Source: Isoetes taiwanensis (lineage: Eukaryota; Streptophyta; Lycopodiopsida; Isoetales; Isoetaceae). From it: DNA of 64,000 bases. Shown one piece after another: positions 10,448 through 22,812 of the stretch (positions are counted from its first letter, which is position 1; each line of letters begins with the position of its first letter). The notes under the pieces are model-generated. The model was not told the origin of the DNA. It saw nothing but the letters and a program-made list of their open reading frames with translations, and searched no databases. The translations under genes were made by a program, and so were the position numbers. The stretch covers positions 10,423,525 through 10,487,524 of the forward strand of contig JAJEKV010000017.1 in NCBI GenBank assembly GCA_021234155.1, in the 5' to 3' direction.

Positions 10448-13400
10448 AAATAATTGAAGATGCTAGATTTAAGTTAAGAACATCTAAAAAACAAAAAATA
10501 TATAAGTACAATGTTTAATTCTGGGAAATGCATCATTCATAACTCTCGCTCAAGCTTATTTCTTCTTCTTCAAAGAGCTAATACATTTAGCAGCTGTGTG
10601 ACAAAGTACTTATAAAATGTGTATTTGAGAATTCTAAAACTCGCATATGCTGTTGTTAATTTAGACAATCTATAGGGTTGTAGGATTGATGGATTGACCA
10701 TCTATAATGACATTCTCTATGGAAAACAATTTAAGCAAAATATTGTGTATATGCTTTGAACTTTGACCGTTTTTTAGCTCAAATTGGGATAATTACAGTC
10801 CAAATCAACCAAGAATCCAATTTTTTAAATAATAGAAATTTTGCCCTTTATAGCATGAATGATATGAGCACAAGTTTCTTGTGATCCTCGTAGCATTTGA
10901 CAGCATATTAGAATTGCATATTCTAAGAACATGTTCTAAAGATATTGTTTATTTAACAGTTATGTAGAGGCCTCACTATTTATACTTTTATTTGGGCAAA
11001 TCTCTATAGAATTATAAAAAAACACAACATACTGGTCAATGATGGAAAACCATCAACAAGAATTCAGAGGACATCTCGAATTGTTCGTAATATTAATAAT
11101 GTAACTAATTGGCATCTTTGCCCTACACAAATATTCTGGCCTACATCATATAAAATACCGCAACAGAATCACATATAACAAAGAGGTTTGAATTCATTTA
11201 AACAAAGTTTAGATTCCATGTGCTTATAACTACAAATGACATAAAGGGCAAAGAAAAAAATAGATAAATGAGATGGTAGTGATGCTTACCATGCAATATG
11301 TGCCTTGTGGATATGTAATCACTGATTGATGCCACCCTAGACCGATGCCTTGAATACTTGAAAAACCCTCTTGAATTTGTGCCCACATATTCCACTTATA
11401 TTGAGAAGGCCCGATGGTGAAGCAGTGTGAACATATTCCACTTATGGTAAGAAGGGTTCAGTATAGAGAAACACAATGATGGGATCCATTTATTTTCATA
11501 AATAATAGTTCCCATGTTTTAACTCGAAAAATGATCTCCACTTCATGGTGGCAATGAGCCATATTTTTACTCACTTCCTTTGAAGTATGTGTGCTGATTT
11601 CTCTACGGGTAATGCAGCTTCTTTTTGTTCATTCCATGTAGCCCGTCAACAACAAGCTCCAAACTTGATACATACTTTCAATAACCATGCATGAACTCAA
11701 TGCCTTCATGCCCTAAATCGATGACTCTGGCACCTTCAGTACATTAGTCTTCGGCACCTTCTACAATAAAAAAATCGGACCCAGCAAAAGAAATCCGATT
11801 ATTCTACTCACCTCCAGAAATCTGACCCAAGTAAACAATAACTGTTTAACAGGTTGAAGGTCTTTAGCAGCAAGTGATCTGAATAAAAACACCTTCAGTA
11901 AATTAGTCTTCAGCACCTTCTACAATAAAAATCGGACCCAGCAAAAGAAATTCGAAGCTAATTTGTGATCCGACCCAGCTTCTAAAATCCGAAGCTGAGG
12001 ATCCAAAGCTTCTACAATCTGTTGTTACTCTATTCACCTCCAGAAATGCGACCCTGAGCGCCAAAACCCTGAGACTTGAGCGCCAAAACTAAGACGGAGG
12101 AGGAGTCCAAGGAATTTCGTAGCAGCATGCCTCCACACCACGGTTTTCAAATTGAATCTCGGGGAATTTCTGGCATTCAATTCCGCCAGCCCGCGTCCCG
12201 CTAGGGGGAACGCAAAGTGGAAGGGAACGCTGCATGCGGCGTAAGATGCGGCGTTCCCTTTGGCATGGAACCCAACAACATCTTAAAATAAAAAAGAAGA
12301 TGTTACTGTAAGACAGTGAAAAGAAATGTTGTGGAGTATCCACCTACCTTTAACACCTTACTTACATAATTGATAGAGGCACTTTATTCTATACCCAAAT
12401 AGTGATGTTTCAAGTCATTAATAGAGGCTTTTCATGTCTTTTTAGTATGTGTAATTCAACCCTCCATTGCACTCTGAAAAAAAAAGTAAACAAAAATGTT
12501 AGATTAATTGGTTGATTGAAACAACACTAATAGATTAGATAATATCCCTTAGCTCCAGGTTATGCAATAAGGGAAAAGGAGATTAATTGGTTGATTGAAC
12601 AAACAACACTAATAGATTAGATAATATCTCTTAGCTTCAGGGTATGCAAGCAGGGGAATGGAATTCAACCCAATCAAGGAAAATAGTACGATAGTTGTAA
12701 TAAAGGGGCCATCTGCCTAAATTGTGACTTTCCAGCATGGTATACGGCCCAAGGATGTACACCATATTGTACCGTCATGCGTACACGCCATCCTTACGAC
12801 GTGTACGCCAACGTTAGCTGCAAGTTACACCCTAGGGAGCAACTTATAAGATATGCACTTTTTTAATGTGCAGGGCTTCTCCTTAAGCTCTATGGCAGAC
12901 TGCATTTCAGATTAGGAAAAACAAACTATGCTTCAAAGACGAAGCTAAAGCAAATTGATTATGCCACACCTGTACCCGTCCAATCCGAAAGACATACAAC
13001 AATCTCGAAACCTGAACAAGAATCCAATGCCCAACATGTCTACGAACCAATTTTTGGTTGTAAGACCACAACTTAGAGCTGCATCATGGTCTTGAATATA
13101 GAGCAGATGCAACCTACGTTTGCATCACATGTCATTAAAAATGGGAGATATAACTACATCTTTAACCACAAACTCTACCTTCATATGTCTTTGAGTATAA
13201 GCAATACCTCATCAGAAGATATGATTTGAGGCTCCTGTTACCCTCCTATAGAAAGCTTTGTGTATGTCTCAAATCTTTAGAGTCGGGCTGCAAAGACGAC
13301 ACAAGATGGGTCTAAAAATCTTAAACTTATTGTGACTAAACTTTCTGCCAATCATAGGTGTTATAACAGAAATTGGAAGCCTTAACATGCTGGCCAAACT

Positions 13401-13691
13401 GACATGGAATCGAGCTAGTGGTTTTGCAAGCTAGGGGTGCTTATTATTGTAGAAATTTGCAGTCGAGGCAGACAATGATTCTTTTATTTGAAGGATTGAA
13501 TACAATACCTTGCTTTAAATCAGAACCCGACCCAAGGAAAAGAGCTTTTGATTTGCTGACTAAATTCGCTGCCAAAGTTTGGCAACTCTAAAAACCTATA
13601 AGGAAAATGATTAAAACTTGCCGAATATATTGTTTGACCTGCGTGTGTTCAAAATGAAATTAGACACAAAGCATAAATTTACCATAGTTTA
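10448..13691. other. Gene-poor stretch
   Basis: AT-rich and without recognisable coding families. It holds a tandem duplication of period 80 at 12501-12660, two diverged ~65-bp direct copies at 11734-11803 and 11892-11956, and an 11-bp hairpin at 12225-12262 (gggaacgctgc / gcggcgttccc). The minus-strand frame at 12089-12343 covers the hairpin and matches no family I know. Confidence 0.5.
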
Positions 13692-14219
13692 GTGCTAGGA
13701 AGCAAAAAATCTGAAAAGCTTTGGAATCATAAACAAATTCAATATATAGACCCAGATATCCAGGTCCCATGCCCAGATATCGAGGTCAAGATGCGGCTAT
13801 CATATCTGCTAAGGTGTTCTAGGCGCTGGATTCGTAGACGCAACCTTCTCCAAAAGCGTAAGCGATGGAACCAGAAAAGGGATTTGGTGAATGTTTTGCC
13901 ACAACAAATCTTGGATTCGATATTTTTTCGGTTGCCTATATCATGGTTGATACAACTAAGGTCAGTTTCATCTTCTTGGAATAACATGCTTAAGTCTGAG
14001 ACTTTTAAGTCGCGATACTTGTCAGCTGCTAAAAAGAATGGATGGATTGGTTGTAGCCGTTTAAATCTAGGATATAATCTGTATTCTCGCTCTTATAACA
14101 TATTTAACAAAATTTGGACTTATTCAAATCTAATAAATGTACTTCAAGGATGCCATGCTAATATATTATATATATTTTTAGCTCGTATTGATTTTAATAA
14201 TTTGTTTTGTTTATCTTAA
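13692..14219 (+). CDS. Short F-box protein ORF, probably truncated
   Basis: The 175-residue ORF has a basic N-terminus and an F-box at about residues 67-110: LVNVLPQQILDSIFFRLP, then LIQLRSVSSSWNNML. F-box proteins normally bind SKP1 and recruit substrates to SCF ubiquitin ligases. Most plant family members are 350-450 residues with kelch, LRR or FBA repeats after the F-box; here only ~65 residues follow. The last ~125 bp lie inside the left arm of the inverted duplication at 14092-14855, so the original 3' end was probably lost or rearranged. It could be a pseudogene. The start codon is the first ATG of the frame; residue 33 is another candidate. Confidence 0.55.
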   Translation: MLGSKKSEKLWNHKQIQYIDPDIQVPCPDIEVKMRLSYLLRCSRRWIRRRNLLQKRKRWNQKRDLVNVLPQQILDSIFFRLPISWLIQLRSVSSSWNNMLKSETFKSRYLSAAKKNGWIGCSRLNLGYNLYSRSYNIFNKIWTYSNLINVLQGCHANILYIFLARIDFNNLFCLS

Positions 14220-14855
14220 GATGCTTACTAAAGTTTAAAGTTGCTTTCTAAACTAATTCTCGATTTATTTAGAATTAAATTTTGACCTAAGATAACTCTG
14301 TATAATTAAAATGCTATTCTTTTCAAAATATTTAAAGAAAATTTTAAATTGAAATTAATTAAATGATTACGTTTATGTTTAATAAAAAATGAATAGTTTA
14401 TTATTAATTAAATGTCAATATATTTTATTTCAGCAATAATAAATTATTCAATAGTTATTGTTAAACCAATAACTTTATATCATTTAATTAATTTCAACCT
14501 AAAACTTTTCTTAAAGTATTTTTAAAAGTGTAAAAGTCAATCGCTTATCAAACTATCAGATTTCATTTAATTGTCATGATTGCTAAATTTTGAATCTGTT
14601 AAATCACTAAAAGTTGAAATTTTTATATTCTTGAAATGTCTAATTCTAAGTAGATTCAAATGAAAATTAGCTTGGAAATCAAGTTTATTCTTTGATAACA
14701 ATTATAGTTTTAATTTAAAGATAAACTTATATAACTAAGACTTATAAACATTATAACAATCAAGAAGAATCAAACAATACATATATTCTTATAATGGCGT
14801 TCTTGAAGTGCTATCTATTAAATCTGAATAAGTCCAAATTTTGTTGAATATGTCA
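14092..14855. repeat. Long imperfect inverted duplication overlapping the F-box ORF
   Basis: The left arm (14092 to about 14420) and right arm (about 14440-14855) are reverse complements with mismatches and indels. Clear anchors are aagtccaaattttgttraat (14818-14840 against 14099-14121) and atcatttaattaatttcaa (14478-14496 against about 14345-14365). Read on the minus strand the right arm encodes IFNKIWTYSDLID, matching IFNKIWTYSNLIN of the F-box ORF. The copied DNA therefore included coding sequence. A transcript would fold into a hairpin several hundred bases long. Confidence 0.75.
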
Positions 14856-14883
14856 TTCTTGGTGGAGTTTTGGGAAACCGTCT

Positions 14884-15105
14884 TTGAAGATCAACTTGGG
14901 TAGGTGGAAAATCTGGAGGAGAGAGTTAAAGATATTTTATTCTGATTCTGACGAGTCTTATGATTATGAATCGGATGAGGATAAAGCAGATCAGGATGAA
15001 GCGGATGGAAAAAATAATATTCTCAATCTTTTATGGGCACACATGAAGAATGCCCCAGTGGAAGAGTACCGAAAGCCCGTCAAGGGGCCGGTAGCTCAGT
15101 GGTAG
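14884..15105 (+). CDS. Acidic ORF, uncertain
   Basis: A 73-residue frame with a basic start and an acidic run (SDSDESYDYESDEDKADQDE). It runs into the tRNA-like sequence at its 3' end. No family recognised. It may be an exon remnant of the neighbouring F-box locus or chance. Confidence 0.2.
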   Translation: MKINLGRWKIWRRELKIFYSDSDESYDYESDEDKADQDEADGKNNILNLLWAHMKNAPVEEYRKPVKGPVAQW

Positions 15106-15272
15106 AGCACTTAGTTTGCAAGCAAGAGGTCCTGGGTTCGATCCCCAGCCTGTCCACCCAATCAAAGGAGGCTCATTTCTCAATACAACATACAGAACCT
15201 GATTTCTGGACTGTTTGTTCATGAACCTGATGTCTGTCAAACAAATTACCAGCTACCTGAAAAAAAAAAAAC
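15087..15272 (+). mobile_element. tRNA-Ala-like sequence, probable SINE
   Basis: 15087-15159 has a tRNA layout: A box TAGCTCAGTGG, TGC anticodon in the loop TTTGCAA, B box GGTTCGATCC and a perfect T stem CTGGG/CCCAG. The acceptor stem has several mismatches and the anticodon stem (CTTAG/GCAAG) two, so a working tRNA is doubtful. It is followed by ~100 bp of unrelated sequence and a 12-A tail ending at 15272, as in a tRNA-derived SINE. No clear target-site duplication was seen. Confidence 0.55.
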
Positions 15273-15611
15273 AAGAATTTGGGCCATGAGTGTTGCATAA
15301 CTACATCTTGTAAGTAATTCAAAGCGCAAACTCACCTAGCAAAATCCATTGTTCAGAAGCGAATTAAAGAATTTTACATCTAAATGTACTGAAGATTGCA
15401 GGAGCCAAATACCTGGTGCCCGTCTCGATGCGAAGATGGTGGGCACCTGTGCGAATGGAGGCAATGAGTCTGCGCTTTTTCAGGGGCAGCTGGGAACGCA
15501 GGTAGAGCTGTGGGCCCCGGGCTAACACGGGGTTGATGTGCTCCTTGTAATGGGCCGTTTTGACCTGCTCTAGAGCACCGGGGTCCCAGAGCTTGCCAAG
15601 GAAACAAGCAT

Positions 15612-17470
15612 CTAGGTACTCCCGCAGTCGCCACGACGGCCGGTTGCGCGGTCCACCGCATGCATCTGTGGTCTCGCGACGCTCCATCCGGCGAACCATT
15701 GATCTCTCTTACCCCTCCAACAGGCCCTAAGCCGCTGCGGACTCATTGCCACAGTGTAAGCCAGGTGCGGGAGCCGAGCATCACCCATAGTAACCACTTT
15801 CTGAAAATAGACGATGTGTCTATCAAGGGCTGCCCGCTGAAGCGGCAAGAATCCAGTTTCCTGCAGCAGAATCTGATAGGGAACTGAAGGTTTCACCCCC
15901 AAGTGCCCGTGCCAAAAATGCCTTCTGCAACCGCTCCAAGTCATTCCATGTCGCCAAAGAGACGACCGAGCCCCAAACCTCGACCCGCATTGTAAGGACA
16001 GCTCGACCGGTGCGAAATGCGACATGTAACCGATGGCCCCAATCATAGAGCTCACTGGTGATCGGCTGCTCGCATGGCATAAAGCGCCTTCCGGCCATCA
16101 CCCGCAGCGGATAGACGCCTCCCAGCAGAGCGAGGAAGGGAACTCCACCCCTAGATACTTGTAGGTGGGCGTGACGTCCACAGGCTGTCCCCATATGTGA
16201 GTGCAGGAGGCATGGGGTGACGTGAAGAGGATATGAGAACCACCGGTCTTGGCCGTGATTCACGCGCATGTCCAGAAACCCCACAAAATGTGTCTAGGGC
16301 ATCCAGTGAGACCGCATAGCTTCGGGTGTGGGCCGCCAGCCAACATCGCCCGCGATAGATGAGCCGGCGGATGACCCGGTGCAAAAGCCGTATGCCATCC
16401 CCCCATGCTCGCAGAAGCCGGGGCTCTAAACCGATCAATGTAGAGACCAAAAAGTGTTGGCGAGAGGGGGGCAACCTGCCGGGACCCCGATACTACTGGT
16501 GAATGCTTGGCCCGTCGGGTCGCATCCCCGCCAAAACAACTCTCATACAACCTCGTATATGGCATTCTCGCACAGGCAGTACGGAGCCCCAGGTTGATGC
16601 AGCTTCTAGCCTACGCCTTTTCCCCGGGAACTGATCAAAAGCCTTCGCGAAGTCCACAAAGCAAAGAATACAAGTCCCGCCATGGTTCCGACCGCCTTCA
16701 ATCGCCCGCAGCAGTAAAGATATGGTCAATCGCTGAGTGGCTGGGTCTAAAGCTCGCCTGCGGTGAGGGCTCGCGACATCCGGCCGCCCAAATGGGTCAA
16801 CTGGGTGCTCGAGAATGCCACCAACAGCTTTGGCAAATACCGAAATTGATCATGATCGTCCCAGAATTGGCCGGACAAAGGTGGGTCGCCCGCTTTGTGA
16901 ATGGGAACAACCCCGCTTGGGTCCATTGTCTGGGAGACCTTCCCCGCAATGCTCGCTGAACAGGTAGTGAGGACCGCACAAGCTTACCGCCTCGCCCATT
17001 TGAGTAACTCGCCTGATACCATCGAGGTCACCGCCTTCCCATTAGCCACCGCTGCGTGCCCTCCTCAACATCCTCCTCCATGAGAACCAATGGGGGCCAT
17101 CCCGTGGGGGTATGGGCGCACGCATCCCCTCGGGCGGGTCATAGAGCTGCCGCAGGCACCGCTCCCACGCCTCGTGATGTCCCCGAGGGTTGGGCTGGCC
17201 TTCAAGCACTCTCTCAAGCCAAAAGATTCGAGGATGAGTGTCCAAAGAAGTCAACATCTCCCCTGATGCTCGGCAAGGTACCGCCACTTCGCCTCCTTCG
17301 GATGGGCGCCGCATCGCGTGGTGGCCTCGCAAGCGGTACCGGATCCGCATGTGACGGAGCTGCCGCTTGCATTCTTTACACTCCGCATCAAACCATCGGT
17401 TACGCGGGAATGTTGCTGACCCTGAGCGGCGACGCGGGGGGGGGTCTGCCAAAGCACCTGTCCGCTGCAT
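15612..17470 (-). pseudogene. LINE B reverse transcriptase, frameshifted
   Basis: Pieces in several frames include NRWFDAECKECKRQL (about 17400), LCFVDFAKAFD (about 16650) and LSPTLFGLYIDR (about 16460), the usual LINE RT order. The catalytic box near 16343-16358 reads AGD where a Y/F-A-D-D box is expected. The same D-to-G change appears in copy C. Not functional. Confidence 0.7.
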
Positions 17471-18644
17471 CCCGTAATAGCGAAGTCAGCTGGTCTGTCT
17501 GCTGCTCTAGTGTGGAGGTCCGCAGAATTACCGGGAGGGCGTCCATGAGCATCTCGGCGTAGTCCTCTGCCTGCTCATAATCTAGTCTCAACTGAGGACG
17601 GCGAGGGGCTGGCATAGTGGGGGTTCTGGCGGCTTGCCAAACCAAGTCCAAATAAAGTGGGAGGTGATCTGAGTCGACCTCCTCATCCCGACTGTCTGTG
17701 CCCACCCGGAAACGACTGACGAGATGCATATCTTGCGCAACTACGAGCACATAGTCCACCACACTAGACCCTCCCCGATTGTCCCCGCTCGCATGTGCAC
17801 TTGCGAAATCGGCCACCGTGATGTGCCATTGCAAATTATCAAGTAAAAATACCACATAGTAGGAGCAACTGTCGCCAAAAGCGAAGTGACCCGGGCCGCC
17901 ATCCGATCCTCGTGGGCCGTGTTGCTTCTCAAGGGCGTAGGCCGCAGGACATCGCCGCCGCCGGGGGGGTCAAGTCGCATGGGCTGCTCTACTCCTGGTC
18001 CGGCATTGAAGTCTCCAAGAAGGACGACCCTACCCAACTGCTGGTGCTGCTGTATGTCATCATATAGATCGACATAAGGGTCCATCCTATCCGCATCGGG
18101 GTGGCTGCGATAGAAGGTGCTCTTTATGTGGAGGGAAATAACAAAGCGCCGTAAAAGAGGGTTGCCACCGGTATTATGCACACGAACCCACAAGTACCGC
18201 CAGTGTCTCAATGCTGTTTCCGAGGGTAAATCAATGTGCCAAGGTTGTCCGTAGTAGCAAGCCACTCCACCATGACCCTCCTCGTCTGCATGTATTGAAG
18301 ACCGAAAATGTTGGTAACCCTACAGATCGTAGCTCAGGCTCAAAGATGCTCCCATGTTCCATGAGAAAGATGAGATCCATATCGGCCGCCACGGAGTTCA
18401 AACCGCCCCTTCGCCCAAGGGAAGCCTCGACAATTCCATGAGACCACCCGGAGGCACAATTCCTATTTGTCGGCCAGGGATGGTATGCGCAACCGAGTCG
18501 CTGGGGAGGACGGGAAGCAGAGGGCCGAGTGAGAAGTAGATGGAGCGGAGGCGCAAAGATGTGGTCGAAGGCATGGGTCGTGGAGGGAGCGGGAGAAGGA
18601 GCAGGAGAAGGGGGGCCGTGGTAGGAGAAGCGTAAGGTGGCCAC
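17400..18644 (-). pseudogene. LINE B endonuclease domain, frameshifted
   Basis: The apurinic-endonuclease-like domain that nicks target DNA for target-primed reverse transcription. It is read in three frames: 18231-18644, 17741-18265 and 17400-17855. Visible motifs are VLLGDFNAGPG (GDFN at 18004-18015) and DSDHLPL (17660-17680), both with their expected catalytic residues. At least two frameshifts separate the pieces. Confidence 0.7.
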
Positions 18645-19788
18645 GCGGTACCGGCGGCTGGGGTCAAGGGTTCCGCAGCAGAGTGCGTGTCAGTTTCCGG
18701 AAAATGTGCATCCCGCCGAACCAATCCCCGCGGCACTTCCCCCGGTGGCGGTAATGCCTCGACCGACAAGCTTCGCCTCAAGGCTCCTATTGCACGGGTG
18801 TGAGGTCCCGGCCCACGCATGGGATGTCCCTTCAAAGATCTGCCCGGGCGCAAGATGGCATCACGCACTGCATCCGCAACCGCGAATATGACAATGCGGC
18901 CACGCCCGGGCCGAGCCCCATGACGGGCTGCTCGAGAAAATGTAAACCGCCCCGAATGTCATCCCATCGAGAATGTGTGTTCGGATGTTGTGGGCGACTC
19001 TCCCCTGTTGTTCCCAAGAGATGCCTCGAACTACCGTGATTGGGCCTCTCCGCCAAGCTTCCCGGAGTTCTCCGCGCCCGCGGGTCAAAGGTGGGCGGCG
19101 GCCGGGTCCCGCGGCCGGGGTGGTGGTGGTGGCCGGGATGGCGGGAGTGGCCGGAGGCGGGCAGGCAAGCGGGGCTCGGGCCGCCGGGCGCGGGAGGCCG
19201 GGTGGGCGGGTAGCGGCCTGAGCCGCTGCTTCGCCCCGGGGAAGTCGGGCACAGCCTCTTGCGGGGCCTGCCGCCGCACCATCTCCTGCCGCACTGCCGC
19301 AGGTGACTATGAACCCTCGGCAGGGAGACCCCTGCTCTGTTTATGGATGGTTGCCCGCAACCCCCGGAGCTCCGTGCTCGAGTAGCGAGGCGTGCTCGAG
19401 CCCCCAGCACACGGGCATCGAGGGCGGGGCTTCTTTGTTCGATCTTACTCAAAGATCCCGGCCGGCAGTTTGTTCTGCAAGAGCAGCTGCGCTTCTCGTG
19501 CCATGGTGGTGGCCGCCTCCACCTCCGACCGAAGCCGGTGACACCGCGGACCATCGCCTCCCATTGCATTGCGCTCCCTCTCCCCGTGTCATGGCCTGGA
19601 GTGATGAACCACGAGTCTGGGTGGGCCCGCATGTCGGCGACCTCTGCCCTAGCCCCGCTTCGCCGGTGTGCTAGGCCAAGGCCATCTTCCACATGCACGG
19701 TATGGGTCTCCCGCACTGTGTGATGCGGTTCTTCTCGACCACCATTTGCCTTTTTGAGCACATGGGATGCCGAGGACTCCATCTCCAC
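18398..19788 (-). pseudogene. LINE B 5' region, possible ORF1 remnant
   Basis: Overlapping frames are rich in Pro, Arg and Ala. One frame (18861-19088) reads more like a folded protein (WRRGPITVVRGISWEQQGR). No zinc knuckle or coiled coil is obvious, so ORF1 identity is only suggested by position upstream of the endonuclease. Confidence 0.35.
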
Positions 19789-20175
19789 TCATGCCCGGCC
19801 GGTGAAAGTGCACCGTTAGCCTCAATACGAGCACTTTGTTAGCCTCCACTCCCGCTTTGACATGGCTCCAATTCTGCCAGGCGGGGAGTTCCTATGTGGT
19901 CCGAGCAATCAATCCCTTCCGGCCGGCTGGCCTCGGCCGGAGGGGCCTTAGCCTTTAGCCCGAGCCTCCTTCTTCATGGAGGATGACTCTCCCCGGCCCA
20001 TGATGGCTGATCGGGACCGTTTGTCTTGCGGCCCCCTCGCCTTGGGTTTCCCAGGCTGGCCCAGCTTCTGTGGCCATGACTTTCAAAGTGAGGGGTCTCT
20101 GGCTGCGGAAAGGGTGCTTAGAATCCAATTTGGGGACTCAAAAACGCGGGCAGAGCACCGTTTGGGGGTGTGGCC

Positions 20176-22502
20176 ACAAAAACCCTAGCACACAGCCCGG
20201 AAAAGTGCAGATTTGAGCACTGGAACAAAGACAAGCATGCAGCTATCATACACCGTTGGAAAGCTCTCTGAACCAGCTTTCCAACAAGCCCAAGCACATG
20301 AAAATCTGACACCGGATGTGAGAGATATGACCGATTAAAATTCTGCCGCAAGACGAGACCAATCGAATACTTACTAAAACATACGTCAATCCCTATATTG
20401 GTGTCGGACTTTCATCAACAACACCATCAGGAACTAGGGTATGAATTAGTAAAACATTCTCGTAACCTTCAATAAGAGTACAACACACACCTTTCAACAC
20501 CGCGTGGCCAAGGCCAACAACGGCATCAGGCGAGGGCTATACATCTCAAAGAAGGAAGAAGAATCTTAATTCTCGCATTTGATTTGAATTCTTATCATCT
20601 ACATAGCCAAATTATCCATAAGACCCAATTTAGGAAATGAAATACTTTATTATTATATTCCAGAGGAGGAGATAATGGAATTGAATGAGACTCTCTTATC
20701 CCATGGAAATGATGTTTTAAAGGAAGAGGTGGAAAATATTGAGAGTATAATTGCTGATACCCATTATAGAAAAAATGTAACAAATTCATAGTTGGTTGCA
20801 ATTTTAACGCGTTAGGTTGGTTCTTCTTGGAACATCAAGACAAAATGATGGTTTATTCCACAATTTACCTCATACAAAAAGTGCAGTCCCAGTCCTTATT
20901 CTAAAATGATCATTGCAGTGCATTCTAAGAACTAGAATGCAAGGAAACATGGCTGATATACATAGATAATTATTCTAATGTGATACAAATGTTCAAGTGG
21001 TATTACCGGGTATTTTAACAAGTTGTGGGATAACATGGGAAACATTAATTTTGAGATTGCCTCCAGGGTTAGGTCCTGAAGGAGGAGTTGCCGCCGTAGA
21101 CAACATCGGCCTGTTCTGTTGTAGCATTAAAAATAAGAACAGACTCTTCATCATCCTCTGGCCTCTTTGCTCAAAGTGAAGAGTAAATCTGAGCTTTAAA
21201 GTGTTTCCATATCCAACGGATCCTTTTGGATGGATTGCCGCCAAACACAAAAATTGTGTTGAAGATTTTTGCCGTGTTGGGTGTTTGGAAGATAAGAACT
21301 TTTTCTACGTGGTAATTTCAGGCTTTCAGTGTGACCGATTGCCGGACAGTAGTATACCAAAAATGGACACGCATGGTAACCCTAAAAACTATTTCTGCTT
21401 ACCAAAAAATAGTTGTCTACTGGTTATCCAATTTGATGCTTATCTATCTTCTTGGAAGCTGTTTATAAAATTGCTTTGTACATTCTTTGTTAATCGTTTA
21501 TGAGCTTCTGATACAAACTTACAATGCAGTGATGTTGCAAAGCAAAGTGGTGGATAATGCAATTTCTGATTTATAATTTATTCCAGGTTGTAATCTAGGT
21601 GCTCTTTAGTTTGCTAATGCTACTATGGGGATATTCAACTGAATGCATGAGTCGTCTAATAATCTTTGCTTACACCACACGTTTGGCATGCCATACTAAA
21701 ACAGAAAGCATAAGATCTCCTGCTGGACACATGCTAATCTCTGCATGCTTTGATGGATTATTTACTTATTTGTACATTTTCAGTCCTCTCTTCTATATCC
21801 AAGCTGATAAGAAGCATATTCGACGTTGTTGGTACATTGCCATATTCTTTGTGAAATATGTTAAGCAATTATCTTAAACAACAATGATATTCAAGGTTCA
21901 TGCAAATAACTTTGATTCTATTATTCCATAAACTCCTCTTTGTGTGATATGTTTACAGATAAATACCAAGTTGGAGCTCATGCCCATCCATTTTTTGGAA
22001 GTTCCATCTAATCTGTCGAGGCCTGCCACAAATAATGAATCATCTTCAATAGGTCAACAACACGAGTCCATATCTATAAGCTAAGTTATGAGGTCATTGA
22101 CCACTTCAAAAATAGTGTGAATGAACATGGGCTCCATTTCTCGACAAGAAATAACAATAACACTAACTGTGGCAAGACCCCATTTTATGCTCAGATTTTG
22201 TGTAGATCTGGAAGATACCATGTCTATTCATGGTTTGTACCTGCTGAAATGGTTATTACGTAGCTCTTTATAAGCAAAATAAATAAATTGTATTTGGCAT
22301 AGAATATATCCATGGATTTACTAGAACTATAGGAAGACTGCCAGATCTTTAATAGAGGTTGGTCATCCCCTTCAGGGAGATTTGGAAATTACAATACTAG
22401 GTTCCTTACCTCCAAATCTCATCTTGTTGCTTTATCCCGCAACAACATATTTGTCACTATTGCTAACATGTAGGAAGATCGATATGCTGGTTTTTCTCCA
22501 TT
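20176..22502. other. No gene recognised
   Basis: AT-rich DNA between LINE B and the copia element. Frames at 20993-21250 (minus), 21201-21503 (plus) and 21599-21877 (plus) have no family motif. Confidence 0.4.
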
Positions 22503-22794
22503 ATCGAAAGATCTAGTTCGGTCAATGAGTGGCCGGATCCATTAAAAATAAAGGAGCATTTCAGGTCTGTAGATTTCCTTAGTTCGAGATGTGAAGATAG
22601 AACAATGTTTTGAGTAATATCATATGAACAGTGATTTATGCAATGGTTAAACTAGAAGTAACAATGCAAATTGAAAGTGGTTGTTATATTATCAATCTAG
22701 AAACATTGCTTGATATAAGAACATGTTTGAACTAGATAAAATCTAGTATTGTTAGAAGCAAATGATTTGCTAAAGATTGTATTTCATTCCTTCA
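22503..22794 (+). repeat. Copia 5' LTR, 5'-truncated
   Basis: Matches 27865-28155 with a few substitutions and ends ttcattccttca. The first ~260 bp of the LTR are absent here. Confidence 0.85.
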
Positions 22795-22796
22795 TC

Positions 22797-22811
22797 TGGT
22801 ATCAGAGCAGG
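22797..22811 (+). promoter_or_regulatory. Copia primer-binding site
   Basis: TGGTATCAGAGCAGG, two bases after the LTR. It is complementary to the 3' end of plant initiator tRNA-Met, the usual copia primer. Confidence 0.9.
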
Positions 22812-22812
22812 T

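Larger units (their letters stand above)
15400..20175 (-). mobile_element. Non-LTR retrotransposon (LINE) copy B, GC-rich
   Basis: Longest LINE copy here, on the minus strand. From its 5' side: a GC- and proline-rich region (20175-18560), an endonuclease domain (about 18560-17400), a linker, RT (about 17000-16150) and a C-terminal part. Homology to copy C stops near 15413, so the zinc domain, 3' UTR and hairpin are missing. Frameshifts break every domain. Base composition is far more GC-rich than the flanks. The 5' boundary near 20175 is placed where composition changes. Confidence 0.75.

Noticed and set aside
15087-15159. Functional nuclear tRNA-Ala
   Set aside because: Several acceptor and two anticodon-stem mismatches, plus an A-tail downstream; SINE head preferred.
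15823-17855. Long GC-rich frames on both strands as independent genes
   Set aside because: They are shadow frames of one frameshifted LINE polyprotein; plus-strand frames show no motifs.
18832-19788. 318-codon minus frame as a host gene
   Set aside because: It lies in the GC-rich LINE copy, is biased to Pro/Arg/Ala by composition, and leads straight into the LINE endonuclease.
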